From Melioribacter roseus P3M-2 (GTDB taxonomy: Bacteria > Bacteroidota > Ignavibacteria > Ignavibacteriales > Melioribacteraceae): a stretch of DNA of 64,000 bases. Of the stretch, positions 52,957 to 61,837 are shown piece by piece. The DNA lies in contig NC_018178.1 of assembly GCF_000279145.1 (NCBI RefSeq), positions 2,685,800 to 2,749,799 on the forward strand, read 5' to 3'. The first letter of the stretch is position 1. Each line of letters begins with the position of its first letter. The position numbers were made by a program, and so were the translations under genes. Below the pieces are notes generated by a model. The model worked only from the letters and a program-made list of their open reading frames with translations. It had not been told where the DNA came from and made no database searches.

Positions 52957-54039
52957 ATGAGCACAGGACTTAACATCAAAAAAGAAGGACAATACGATTT
53001 GGTGTCATTGGGAGCGCTGGTTCATCGCCTCGATCCCGGCATTATACCTTTTAGAAAAGCTACGGAATGCAAAATACACGTCAGCGGCGGCGAATACAAT
53101 GTAGCCGCCAACCTGGCTGATTGTTTTCGTATGAAAACCGCTATTGTTACAGCTTTGGTCAAATACCCAATCGGCGAATTGATTCGCGAACGCGTCCGCG
53201 CTATGGGCGTAGAAGGAATTTATAAAGAGTTCGAACATAACGGCGTCAACGGTCCTAATATGGCTGCTGTCTATAGCGACAGGGGATTCGGGGCGCGCGC
53301 TCCTGTGGTTTTTTATAATCGTTCCAATGAAGCTGCAGCGCTCCTGAAACCGGGGGACATCAAATGGGACTCGATTTTTGAAAAAGGAGTCCGATGGTTC
53401 CACAGCGGAGGAATTTTTGCGGCTTTGTCCGAAACCACCGGAGAACTGATTATCGAAGGAATGAAAGCCGCAAAAAAATCGGGCGCAATTACAAGTTTCG
53501 ACTTGAATTACAGAGCCAAATTGTGGAATATCTGGGGCGGAGAAGAAAAAGCAGCCGAAGTTATTTCACGTATCGTTGAGCATGTGGACGTTTTGGTCGG
53601 TAACGAAGAAGACCTTCAAAAAGGTTTGGGAATTCCGGGACCGGAAGTTACCGCTAAATCGAAACTAGACCCCTCCGTATTTCTTGCAATGATTGAAGAC
53701 GTCACCAAAAAATTTCCAAATGTAAAAGTAGTCGCTACGACACTGAGAGAAGTCCATTCGACCAATCGTCACAGTTGGAGCGCTGTGGCGTGGATTAACG
53801 GTCAATCGTATCAGGCTCCTACGGCTCAACTCGACGTTTACGACAGAGTCGGCGGCGGCGACGGATTTGCATCGGGCTTCATATACGGACTTTTAAACGA
53901 CGAAGATCCGGAGCAAGCCGTTAAACTCGGCTGGTCTCACGGAGCCTTGCTAACTACTTATCCCGGAGACACCACTATGGCATCCATCGACGAAGTACGG
54001 GCTTTTGCCAAAGGCGGTTCCGCACGAATTCAACGTTAG
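52957..54039 (+). CDS. kdgK: PfkB-family sugar kinase, probable 2-keto-3-deoxygluconate kinase
   Basis: 360 residues. N-terminal VSLGALVHRLDPG, HVSGGEYNVAANLADCFRM, and the C-terminal catalytic motif DRVGGGDGFASGFIYGLL with the base Asp. Phosphorylates KDG to KDPG for Eda; context on the same operon supports this over other PfkB kinases. A strong terminator follows, separating the operon from the LarA-like gene. Confidence 0.85.
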   Translation: MSTGLNIKKEGQYDLVSLGALVHRLDPGIIPFRKATECKIHVSGGEYNVAANLADCFRMKTAIVTALVKYPIGELIRERVRAMGVEGIYKEFEHNGVNGPNMAAVYSDRGFGARAPVVFYNRSNEAAALLKPGDIKWDSIFEKGVRWFHSGGIFAALSETTGELIIEGMKAAKKSGAITSFDLNYRAKLWNIWGGEEKAAEVISRIVEHVDVLVGNEEDLQKGLGIPGPEVTAKSKLDPSVFLAMIEDVTKKFPNVKVVATTLREVHSTNRHSWSAVAWINGQSYQAPTAQLDVYDRVGGGDGFASGFIYGLLNDEDPEQAVKLGWSHGALLTTYPGDTTMASIDEVRAFAKGGSARIQR

Positions 54040-54050
54040 AATTTTCTTAC

Positions 54051-54079
54051 GCGGGTAAATTTATTACCCGCTTTTTTTT
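54051..54079 (+). terminator. Intrinsic terminator after kdgK
   Basis: GCGGGTAA (54051-54058) pairs with TTACCCGC (54064-54071) around a 5-base loop, followed by T8. It lies 12 bp before the LarA-like start codon, so downstream genes need read-through or their own promoter. Confidence 0.88.
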
Positions 54080-54090
54080 ATGAGGTATTT

Positions 54091-55365
54091 ATGATTTATT
54101 GCGCAGTCGGTTCAAAAGATTCGGAAATTAGTTTGAACCGGGCTAAAGAATATCTGTATGAATCGCTCGATAAAATCGGATCGAGAAAGAAAGTTCTCGC
54201 CATTCCGCCTGATTTTACGAGATATCATTCTAAGGCGGGCGAGTTAACTAATTTAATTTATGAATATTACGGAGATAAACTCAAGGATATTCTGCCAGCT
54301 TTGGGAACTCATGCCCCGATGTCCGAAAGCGAAATTAAAACTATGTTCGGGGAAATACCTCTAAAATTATTCCGAGTGCATCGATGGCGCGAGGATCTTG
54401 CTACTCTCGGTATAGTGCCTGAAGAATATGTCTATGAGGTCTCGGAAGGAAAAGTAAAATATTCATGGCCTGCACAGGTTAATAAATTATTAGTGGAAGG
54501 CAAACATGATTTAATCCTTTCCGTCGGACAGGTAGTGCCGCATGAAGTTATCGGAATGGCAAATTATAATAAAAACATTTTTGTGGGCACAGGCGGCAAG
54601 GAAGGAATCAACAAAAGTCATTTCCTGGGAGCAGCTTACGGAATGGAGAAAATAATGGGCAGGGCAGACAATCCCGTCCGGAAAGTGCTAAATTACGCTT
54701 CGGACAATTTCGCAAAAGATTTACCGATAGTCTATATTTTGACGGTTGTAGGAAAAAACGAGAATAACGAACTTGTGCTTAAAGGCTTGTTTATAGGCGA
54801 CGATTACGAATGTTTTAAAATGGCGGCCGAACTTTCCCTTCAGGTTAATTTTGAAATGCTCGATGCGCCGCTCGAAAAGGTGGTCGTATATCTCGACCCG
54901 CATGAATTTAAGAGCACATGGCTCGGCAACAAAAGCATTTACAGAACCAGAATGGCTATTGCAGACCGCGGAGAGTTGATTGTGCTTGCTCCCGGTCTGA
55001 AAGAATTCGGCGAGGACAAAGAAATCGACAGATTGATAAGAAAATACGGCTACAGAACTACTCCGGAAATTCTTAAATTTGTGGATGAAAACAGCGAACT
55101 TAAGGAAAATTTAAGCGCCGCTGCGCATCTGATTCACGGTTCGTCTGAAAACAGGTTTACTGTCAGATATTGTCCCGGCAATTTATCCAGAGAAGAAATT
55201 GAGAGCGTTAATTTTGAGTACGGCGACTTAAATGAAATGTTAAAAAAATATAATCCTGAAAAATTAACAGACGGTTTTAATACAATGCCCGACGGAGAAA
55301 AGATTTTCTTCATTTCGAATCCCGCTCTCGGTCTCTGGGCTTATAAAGGAAGATTTCAAAATTAA
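54091..55365 (+). CDS. LarA-superfamily nickel-pincer racemase/epimerase, candidate sugar-acid 2-epimerase
   Basis: 424-residue DUF2088/LarA-like protein. The residues for the nickel-pincer cofactor are all in place: H74 in LGTHAPMS, H151 in VVPHEVIG, K161 in ANYNKNIFVG (cofactor-linked Lys) and H177 in GINKSHFLG. LarA homologues include lactate, malate and hydroxyglutarate racemases and a D-gluconate 2-epimerase. Placed between kdgK and gnd in a hexuronate locus, a gluconate/mannonate epimerase is the best guess; lactate racemase is less likely. Cofactor synthesis genes (larB, larC, larE) are not in the window. Confidence 0.8.
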   Translation: MIYCAVGSKDSEISLNRAKEYLYESLDKIGSRKKVLAIPPDFTRYHSKAGELTNLIYEYYGDKLKDILPALGTHAPMSESEIKTMFGEIPLKLFRVHRWREDLATLGIVPEEYVYEVSEGKVKYSWPAQVNKLLVEGKHDLILSVGQVVPHEVIGMANYNKNIFVGTGGKEGINKSHFLGAAYGMEKIMGRADNPVRKVLNYASDNFAKDLPIVYILTVVGKNENNELVLKGLFIGDDYECFKMAAELSLQVNFEMLDAPLEKVVVYLDPHEFKSTWLGNKSIYRTRMAIADRGELIVLAPGLKEFGEDKEIDRLIRKYGYRTTPEILKFVDENSELKENLSAAAHLIHGSSENRFTVRYCPGNLSREEIESVNFEYGDLNEMLKKYNPEKLTDGFNTMPDGEKIFFISNPALGLWAYKGRFQN

Positions 55366-55376
55366 GGAGATAAAAA

Positions 55377-56828
55377 ATGAGTAAAGCAGATATCGGTCTG
55401 ATAGGACTTGCCGTAATGGGAGAAAATCTCGTCCTCAATATGGAAAGTCACGGATTTACCGTTGCGGTTTATAACAGAACCACTTCTAAAGTGGACGATT
55501 TCATCAACGGAAGAGCCAAAGGCAAAAATATTATCGGTACGCATTCGCTGGAAGAATTGGTGTCGAATCTCAAAAAGCCTCGTAAAGTAATGCTTATGGT
55601 AAAAGCCGGTAAGCCGGTCGACGATTTTATAGAAGCGTTAATTCCTCTTTTGGAGCAGGGCGATATAATTATCGACGGAGGCAATTCGAATTTTCAAGAC
55701 ACTATTCGAAGAACAAAGTACGTTGAAGAAAAAGGATTGTTCTTCATCGGAACCGGCGTTTCCGGCGGCGAAGAAGGCGCATTAAAAGGTCCTTCGATTA
55801 TGCCGGGCGGTTCGCCGAAAGCCTGGGAATATGTCAAACCGATATTCCAATCGATAGCAGCCAAAGTTGAAGGCGGTTCGCCTTGCTGCGATTGGGTCGG
55901 AGAAAACGGCGCCGGTCATTTCGTTAAAATGGTTCATAACGGCATCGAATACGGCGACATGCAGTTGATTTGCGAAACTTATCAGATTATGAAAGATTTG
56001 TTGGGACTTTCTTACGACGAGATGCATCAAATTTTCAAAGAATGGAACGAAGGCGAACTCGAAAGTTATCTAATTGAAATTACACGCGACATACTGGCTT
56101 ATAAAGATACCGACGGTCAGCCGCTGGTGGAAAAGATACTCGATACGGCGGGGCAAAAAGGAACGGGTAAATGGACGGTTATCGCTTCGATGGAAGCCGG
56201 CGTCCCGCTAACTCTAATAGGCGAAGCCGTTTATGCAAGGTCGCTCTCTGCATTGAAAGAAGAACGAGTTGAAGCTTCGAAAATAATCTCCGGTCCAAAA
56301 CCTAAATTCGAAGGCGATAAAAAACAATTTATAAATGATTTAATGCACGCATTGTACGCTTCGAAAATTATTTCATACGCGCAGGGATTTATGTTAATGC
56401 GCGAAGCGGCAAAAGATTACGGCTGGAATCTCAATTACGGAGGTATTGCTTTGATGTGGCGCGGTGGATGCATTATCCGTTCTAAATTCCTCGGAAAAAT
56501 TAAAGAGGCGTACGACAAAAATCCCGATTTGTCGAACTTGATTCTCGATCCGTTCTTTAAAGAAAAAGTGGAATCGTCGCAGGAATCGTGGCGTAGAGTT
56601 GTTACAACTGCAATAAGCAACGGTATCTGGGCGCCCGCTCTATCGACGGCTTTGAATTTCTTCGACGGCTACCGACATGAAAGACTTCCAGCAAATCTTC
56701 TGCAGGCGCAAAGAGATTATTTCGGAGCACACACTTATGAACGCGTCGACAGACCGAGAGGAGAATTTTTCCATACAAACTGGACTGGACATGGCGGAAC
56801 GACATCTTCGACTACATATAATGTCTGA
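55377..56828 (+). CDS. gnd: 6-phosphogluconate dehydrogenase, decarboxylating
   Basis: Oxidises 6-phosphogluconate to ribulose-5-phosphate, making NAD(P)H. 483 residues with IGLIGLAVMGENLVLNMESH, GTGVSGGEEGALKGPSIMPG, the catalytic Lys in GHFVKMVHNGIEYGDMQL, and the C-terminal tail FHTNWTGHGG. This is the long, decarboxylating form. It follows the LarA-like gene by 11 bp, so the two are co-transcribed, and is followed by tkt. Confidence 0.97.
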   Translation: MSKADIGLIGLAVMGENLVLNMESHGFTVAVYNRTTSKVDDFINGRAKGKNIIGTHSLEELVSNLKKPRKVMLMVKAGKPVDDFIEALIPLLEQGDIIIDGGNSNFQDTIRRTKYVEEKGLFFIGTGVSGGEEGALKGPSIMPGGSPKAWEYVKPIFQSIAAKVEGGSPCCDWVGENGAGHFVKMVHNGIEYGDMQLICETYQIMKDLLGLSYDEMHQIFKEWNEGELESYLIEITRDILAYKDTDGQPLVEKILDTAGQKGTGKWTVIASMEAGVPLTLIGEAVYARSLSALKEERVEASKIISGPKPKFEGDKKQFINDLMHALYASKIISYAQGFMLMREAAKDYGWNLNYGGIALMWRGGCIIRSKFLGKIKEAYDKNPDLSNLILDPFFKEKVESSQESWRRVVTTAISNGIWAPALSTALNFFDGYRHERLPANLLQAQRDYFGAHTYERVDRPRGEFFHTNWTGHGGTTSSTTYNV

Positions 56829-56875
56829 ATTTATTAAATTTGCGGATTACTTTTTAATCAATTTGGGGGAGTTAT

Positions 56876-58873
56876 ATGCAAAACAATGATGTCAAAAAAT
56901 TAGCTGCGAATACTATTCGAATACTGGCAGCCGAAGGTGTCCAGAAAGCAAATTCGGGTCATCCGGGTATGCCGATGGGAATGGCTGACGTGGCTATGGT
57001 TCTATGGACCGAATTTCTGAAACACAATCCCGACGACCCGAAATGGCATAACAGGGATCGGTTCGTATTGTCTGCGGGTCACGGCTCGATGCTTATTTAT
57101 ACTCTGTTGTATCTTAGCGGTTACGATATTACGCTCGACGAACTGAAATCTTTCAGACAGTGGGGCAGCCGAACCGCAGGTCATCCCGAATACGGACTTC
57201 TTCCCGGTATTGAAACGACAACCGGACCGCTCGGACAGGGATTCGGAAATGGAATCGGGATGGCAATTGCAGCTAAAATGACGGCTGCGCGTTTCAACGA
57301 CGACAAGAATCAACTTTTCGGCAAACATTTTATTTATGCGATTGTAAGCGACGGCGATTTGATGGAGGGCGTTTCGCACGAAGCCGCCTCGATTGCAGGT
57401 CATCTCAAACTCGGCAATATAATTTATTTTTACGACGACAATAATATTACTATCGAAGGCGATACTTCGATTACTTTCTCGGAAGATATCGAAAAACGAT
57501 TCGAATCTTACGGATGGCAGGTGCTGAAAACAGACGCTTATAATCACGATGAAATACGCAATGCAATCAACAAAGCTCAGCAGGAAACCGAAAAACCGAC
57601 CATTATAATTACAAAGTCGCATATCGGTTTCGGAAGTCCGAATAAAGTCGACACAGCCGAGGTTCACGGTTCGCCTCTGGGCGAAGAAGAATTGATAGAG
57701 ACAAAGAAAAACTTGGGTTGGCCTCTCGATAAAGAGTTCTATGTGCCTGAAGATGTGAAAAAATTGTTCGATGACAGGAAAGCCGAGCTAAAGAAAGAAT
57801 ATGACAATTGGCAGAAAAATTTCGAGGAATGGAAAAAGAGCAATCCCGAAAAAGCCGACGAATTTAATAAATATATTACAAATTGGCTGCCTGAAAACAT
57901 CGAAGAAGAATTACTGAATGCCGCTCCGAAAGAGCCAGGCGCAACTAGATCATTGTCCGGTAAAGTAATTCAAAAGATTGCCCGGCTGGTTCCGAATTTT
58001 GTTGGCGGTTCGGCTGATCTGGCTCCTTCTACTAATACGTATATGAAAGAATTCGACGCGGTAGCTCCGGGAAAATTCGAAGGCAAAAATTTCCATTTCG
58101 GAATACGCGAACACGGGATGGGCGCTATTCTGAACGGAATGGCTCTCTACGGCGGTTTCAGACCCTTCGGAGCAACTTTCTTTGTATTCTCCGATTATAT
58201 GCGCCCGACGATAAGGCTTGCCGCTTTAATGGAAATACCGGTTACTTATGTATTCACGCACGATTCGATTTTTGTGGGCGAAGACGGTCCGACTCATCAG
58301 CCGGTCGAACATTTAGCGGTTTTAAGAGCAATTCCTAATGTGACCGTATTCAGACCCGCCGACGGAGTTGAAACAGCGATGGCGTGGTCGTTTGCCCTTA
58401 AACATAAAGAAGGCCCTGTAGCGCTGGTTTTGACTCGTCAAAAAATCGAAGCCTTTGAAAGAAGATCGGATTTCGAACCGAAGGAAGTTCTCAAAGGAGC
58501 TTACATTGTTTCGAAAGAAAAAGGCGATAAACCCGACCTTGTAATCGCAGCAAGCGGCTCCGAAGTGCCGGTGGCGGCAGAAGCGGCTAAATTACTCTCC
58601 GACGCTTATTCGGTGCGGGTAGTGTCGATTCCGTCGAAAGAACTTTTTGTTAAACAAAGCGACGATTACAAAAAATCGATTTTCCCGGAAAACGCGCCGG
58701 TAGTGGTTATCGAAGCGGCTTCGATGATGGGATGGGGCGACTTGTTCCGTCAAAAACTTCTTACAATCGGAATGGAAAGATTCGGCGCGTCGGGACCGTA
58801 CAAAACGCTAGCGGAAAAATTCGGATTTACCGGTCCGCAGGTTGCAGCCAAAATTAAAGAATGGCTCGGTTAA
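56876..58873 (+). CDS. tkt: Transketolase
   Basis: 665-residue TPP enzyme of the non-oxidative pentose phosphate pathway. Motifs: GHPGMPMGMADVA, SAGHGSMLIYTLLYLSGYD, TGPLGQGFGNGIGMAIA, the TPP/metal site VSDGDLMEGVSHEAAS, and HDSIFVGEDGPTHQPVEHLA. Start ATG 56876 sits behind GGGGGAG. Together with gnd it recycles pentose phosphates arising from the uronate locus. A hairpin follows. Confidence 0.97.
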   Translation: MQNNDVKKLAANTIRILAAEGVQKANSGHPGMPMGMADVAMVLWTEFLKHNPDDPKWHNRDRFVLSAGHGSMLIYTLLYLSGYDITLDELKSFRQWGSRTAGHPEYGLLPGIETTTGPLGQGFGNGIGMAIAAKMTAARFNDDKNQLFGKHFIYAIVSDGDLMEGVSHEAASIAGHLKLGNIIYFYDDNNITIEGDTSITFSEDIEKRFESYGWQVLKTDAYNHDEIRNAINKAQQETEKPTIIITKSHIGFGSPNKVDTAEVHGSPLGEEELIETKKNLGWPLDKEFYVPEDVKKLFDDRKAELKKEYDNWQKNFEEWKKSNPEKADEFNKYITNWLPENIEEELLNAAPKEPGATRSLSGKVIQKIARLVPNFVGGSADLAPSTNTYMKEFDAVAPGKFEGKNFHFGIREHGMGAILNGMALYGGFRPFGATFFVFSDYMRPTIRLAALMEIPVTYVFTHDSIFVGEDGPTHQPVEHLAVLRAIPNVTVFRPADGVETAMAWSFALKHKEGPVALVLTRQKIEAFERRSDFEPKEVLKGAYIVSKEKGDKPDLVIAASGSEVPVAAEAAKLLSDAYSVRVVSIPSKELFVKQSDDYKKSIFPENAPVVVIEAASMMGWGDLFRQKLLTIGMERFGASGPYKTLAEKFGFTGPQVAAKIKEWLG

Positions 58874-58887
58874 TTTGAACAAATTTG

Positions 58888-58910
58888 GAGCGGAGATTTT
58901 TTCTCCGCTC
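58888..58910 (+). terminator. Intrinsic terminator after tkt
   Basis: GAGCGGAGA (58888-58896) and TCTCCGCTC (58902-58910) form a perfect 9-bp stem with a T5 loop, followed by TTGTT. The stem is strong, the T-tract moderate. The 250 bp between here and kduI otherwise show no gene, only the candidate operator at 59125. Confidence 0.75.
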
Positions 58911-59124
58911 TTGTTAATATAAAAATTTTTCACGCTCGGCGTCTTTTTGAGATAAATTCGACGAAAGTTTTTAAATTATTACCGGTTGTAATTTCTACCA
59001 AGGCCAAAAAAAAGTCGTTAAAAGTAATCGATTGTTTCGTTCTACCGAAAGGCGGTTAGTTAAATTATTTGGTTATATTGATACTGGAGTTAAAAGCAGA
59101 CAATAAATTTTTTATAAAACAAAG

Positions 59125-59134
59125 TAAACGTTTA
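59125..59134. promoter_or_regulatory. Candidate LacI-type operator before kduI
   Basis: TAAACGTTTA is a perfect 10-bp palindrome with a central CG, 26 bp before the kduI start codon. It resembles the near-palindrome TAACCGATTA before the transporter gene, hinting at one shared uronate repressor encoded elsewhere. Confidence 0.4.
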
Positions 59135-59160
59135 ATTTGAATATAAACAGTGAGGTTGAG

Positions 59161-59994
59161 ATGGAAGTACGTTACTCCCCCGATAAAAACGGTTTTAAGA
59201 AAATGACAACCGACGAACTTCGTCAGTCGTTTTTGATCGAAAGCCTTTTTGTCAAAAACGAAGTCCCGATGGTCTATTCCGACATCGACAGGTCGATTAC
59301 AGGCTCTGCGGTGCCTGCAGGAAAAGAACTTACGTTGACCGCGTCAAAAAAAGAAATGGCGGCTGAGTTCTTTTGCGAAAGGAGGGAAGTAGGAGTATTG
59401 AATATCGGCAACAAAGGAAAGATTATCCTCGACGGCGCAGAATACACGATGAATTTCAGAGACGCGCTTTATATTGGCAGAGGCACAAAAGAAGTGAAAT
59501 TTTTGAGCGACGACCCCGACAAACCCGCCGAGTTCTATTTTGTCAGTTATCCGGCGCATAAAGAATATCCTTCGAAGCATATCAAATACGAAGACGCAAT
59601 CCACAGGAATTTGGGCTCGATGGAATCGTCGAACAAGAGAACTATTCATCAATATATATTGCCGGAAATTTTGCCTACATGCCAGCTTGCAATGGGATTG
59701 ACCGAATTGGAAGAAGGATGCGTATGGAACACAATGCCGGCTCATACGCATCAGAGACGTTCCGAAGTGTATATGTATTTTAACTTGAGCGAAGACGATT
59801 TTGTTGTACATTTAATCGGCGATCCGAAAGAAACACGGCACTTGATAATACGAGACCGTCAGGCTGTCTTGTCGACCAGCTGGTCGCTCCACTCGGGCTG
59901 CGGAACCAGGAGTTATTCATTTATCTGGGCTATGGGCGGAGAAAATCAAGCCTTCGACGACATGGATCACATTCCAATGAAAGAATTAAGATAA
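59161..59994 (+). CDS. kduI: 5-dehydro-4-deoxy-D-glucuronate isomerase
   Basis: Isomerises the ring-opened unsaturated uronate (DKI) to 2,5-diketo-3-deoxygluconate. 277 residues from ATG 59161 (MEVRYSPDKN), which follows GAGGT and gives the family length; an in-frame TTG at 59137 is less likely. Metal ligands H195, H197 and E202 lie in PAHTHQRRSEVYMYF. It accepts the product released by GH88 after the lyases of the island. Followed by kduD after 24 bp. Confidence 0.97.
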   Translation: MEVRYSPDKNGFKKMTTDELRQSFLIESLFVKNEVPMVYSDIDRSITGSAVPAGKELTLTASKKEMAAEFFCERREVGVLNIGNKGKIILDGAEYTMNFRDALYIGRGTKEVKFLSDDPDKPAEFYFVSYPAHKEYPSKHIKYEDAIHRNLGSMESSNKRTIHQYILPEILPTCQLAMGLTELEEGCVWNTMPAHTHQRRSEVYMYFNLSEDDFVVHLIGDPKETRHLIIRDRQAVLSTSWSLHSGCGTRSYSFIWAMGGENQAFDDMDHIPMKELR

Positions 59995-60018
59995 AAATAA
60001 ATTAACGGAGGTGTTGTA

Positions 60019-60780
60019 ATGATTCTCGATAAATTCAAACTCGACGGTAAAATTGCATTGGTTACAGGCTCGAATCAGGGGATCGGTCAAAAATACGCTC
60101 AGGCTCTGGCTGAAGCCGGAGCGGATATTATCGGCGTCTCGTATGTAAATGATTTTACCGAAACCGAAAAGCTTGTAAAAGCCGCCGGACGGAATTTTAA
60201 ATCTTATGTAAGCGACTTTTCCGACAGAAAATCGCTCTACGGTTTTATTGAACAGGTCAAAAAAGATTTTCCCCGAATTGATATTCTTGTTAATAACGCG
60301 GGCACAATTTTACGCAAGCCGATAGCCGAACATCCGGACGAGTACTGGGATAAGGTTATCGAAGTTAACTTATCTGCGCAATTTATTTTGACGCGTGAAA
60401 TCGGCAGAGACATGGTCGAAAGAGGATACGGGAAAATCGTCTTTATTGCCTCGCTTTTGTCTTTCCAGGGTGGTATATTGGTACCCGGATATGCCGCATC
60501 GAAAGGAGGAGTTAAACAATTGACGATGGCGTTTGCCAACGAGTGGGCTTCGAAAGGCGTTACCGTAAACGCAATTGCTCCCGGATATATTGCAACTGAA
60601 AATACCCGACCGCTAAGGGAAGACCCCGTAAGAAACAAAGCCATTCAAGATAGAATTCCTGCAGGCAGATGGGGCCTTCCGGAGGATCTTATGGGCGCAA
60701 TGGTTTTCCTCTGCTCGGATGCTTCAAGTTATGTTAACGGTACTGTTCTGGTAGTAGACGGTGGTTGGATGGCTCGATAG
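60019..60780 (+). CDS. kduD: 2-deoxy-D-gluconate 3-dehydrogenase (SDR)
   Basis: Reduces 2,5-diketo-3-deoxygluconate to KDG with NAD(P)H. 253 residues: VTGSNQGIGQKYAQALAEAG, NNAGTILRKPI, catalytic GYAASKGGVKQL with Tyr and Lys, and the C-terminal NGTVLVVDGGWMAR. Ribosome site GGAGGTG precedes the ATG. With kduI, kdgK and eda it completes the route from unsaturated uronates to central metabolism. Confidence 0.96.
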   Translation: MILDKFKLDGKIALVTGSNQGIGQKYAQALAEAGADIIGVSYVNDFTETEKLVKAAGRNFKSYVSDFSDRKSLYGFIEQVKKDFPRIDILVNNAGTILRKPIAEHPDEYWDKVIEVNLSAQFILTREIGRDMVERGYGKIVFIASLLSFQGGILVPGYAASKGGVKQLTMAFANEWASKGVTVNAIAPGYIATENTRPLREDPVRNKAIQDRIPAGRWGLPEDLMGAMVFLCSDASSYVNGTVLVVDGGWMAR

Positions 60781-60809
60781 GAAGTCAACAAATAAAAGGA
60801 AAAAGCGTC

Positions 60810-61826
60810 ATGAAAGGAATACTATTTGTTATTCCTTTCCTTATTTATTCTTGTTCTTTTTTTAGTAATATAGAGAAGGAAAGGGCGCTCGAAAAACCCG
60901 TTCTCCTGAAAACAATCGAATTGTATTATCCGAAGGAAGCTTTGGATAATAATATTCAGGGCAAAGTGGATTTAATGATTTTTGTCGATACTACGGGAAG
61001 CGTAAGCGACATTAAATTGATTAAATCCTCGGGCTTCAAGATTCTCGATACCGCCGCAATTAATTATTCGAGTAAGTTGAAATTCCTTCCCATTAAAGAA
61101 GACGGCAAAAAAGTTGCCCGATGGATTAAATGGAATGTAAATTACAAAATCGATGAAAAGCCGATGGAACCTGAAATGATTAATTTGTTCGTTTTCTACA
61201 AAGCGTCCGATTATGTGCACGAATCGACCGAAACGGCAATCGACATGTTTTGTAAACTTGCGGATAACTATAAATTCCGGATCGATTGCTCGGACGATTC
61301 CACGAAAATCAATACTGAAAATCTGAAAAATTACGACCTTCTGGTTTTTCTGAATACATCGGGCGACATTCTGGATGAAAAAGGGAAACGCGCTCTTATG
61401 GAATTCTCCAAAACGGGAAAGGGTTTCGTCGGTATTCATTCCGCAACCGCGACATTGGAAGACTGGGATTGGTACTGCAATTTTATAGGCGCTTGTTTTG
61501 AAGACCATCCGGAAATTCAGGATGCGGTTGTAAAAGTTGTAAATAAAAATCATCTTTCAACAAAACATCTGCCCGATACTTTTGTCTGGAAAGATGAGTG
61601 GTATAACTGGAAAAAATTACCCGAAAATGTTGAAGTTCTTGTTACAGTTGACGAAAAGACTTATAAAGGGGGAAAACACGGCGATTTTCACCCTGTCTCT
61701 TGGTGCAAAGAAATCGATAAATTCAGAATCTGGTATACCGCGTTGGGACATCTCCCGGAGCACTATACCGACCAGAATTTTATTAAACATATAGTAGGCG
61801 GAATTTATTGGGCTGCAAATAAATAG
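60810..61826 (+). CDS. Lipoprotein fusing a TonB C-terminal-like domain to a ThuA-like domain
   Basis: 338 residues from ATG 60810. A short lipoprotein signal ends at C15 (LIYSC). Residues about 35-125 match the TonB C-terminal/energy-transducer domain (YYPKEALDNNIQGKVDLMIF and KSSGFKILDTAAINYSSKLK). Residues about 130-338 match ThuA-like glutamine-amidotransferase-fold domains (FVGIHSATATLEDWDWYCNF, STKHLPDTFVWKDEWYNWKK, HPVSWCKEIDKFRIWYTALG). I know no described protein with this order. The ThuA domain is often linked to carbohydrate turnover; a surface or periplasmic sugar-related enzyme is likely. An upstream in-frame ATG (60765) overlaps kduD and is less likely. Confidence 0.82.
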   Translation: MKGILFVIPFLIYSCSFFSNIEKERALEKPVLLKTIELYYPKEALDNNIQGKVDLMIFVDTTGSVSDIKLIKSSGFKILDTAAINYSSKLKFLPIKEDGKKVARWIKWNVNYKIDEKPMEPEMINLFVFYKASDYVHESTETAIDMFCKLADNYKFRIDCSDDSTKINTENLKNYDLLVFLNTSGDILDEKGKRALMEFSKTGKGFVGIHSATATLEDWDWYCNFIGACFEDHPEIQDAVVKVVNKNHLSTKHLPDTFVWKDEWYNWKKLPENVEVLVTVDEKTYKGGKHGDFHPVSWCKEIDKFRIWYTALGHLPEHYTDQNFIKHIVGGIYWAANK

Positions 61827-61837
61827 GGGTTTTATTC

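Noticed and set aside
54091-55365. Lactate racemase call for the LarA-like gene
   Set aside because: The family is functionally broad and the surroundings concern sugar acids, not lactate; residues alone do not settle the substrate.
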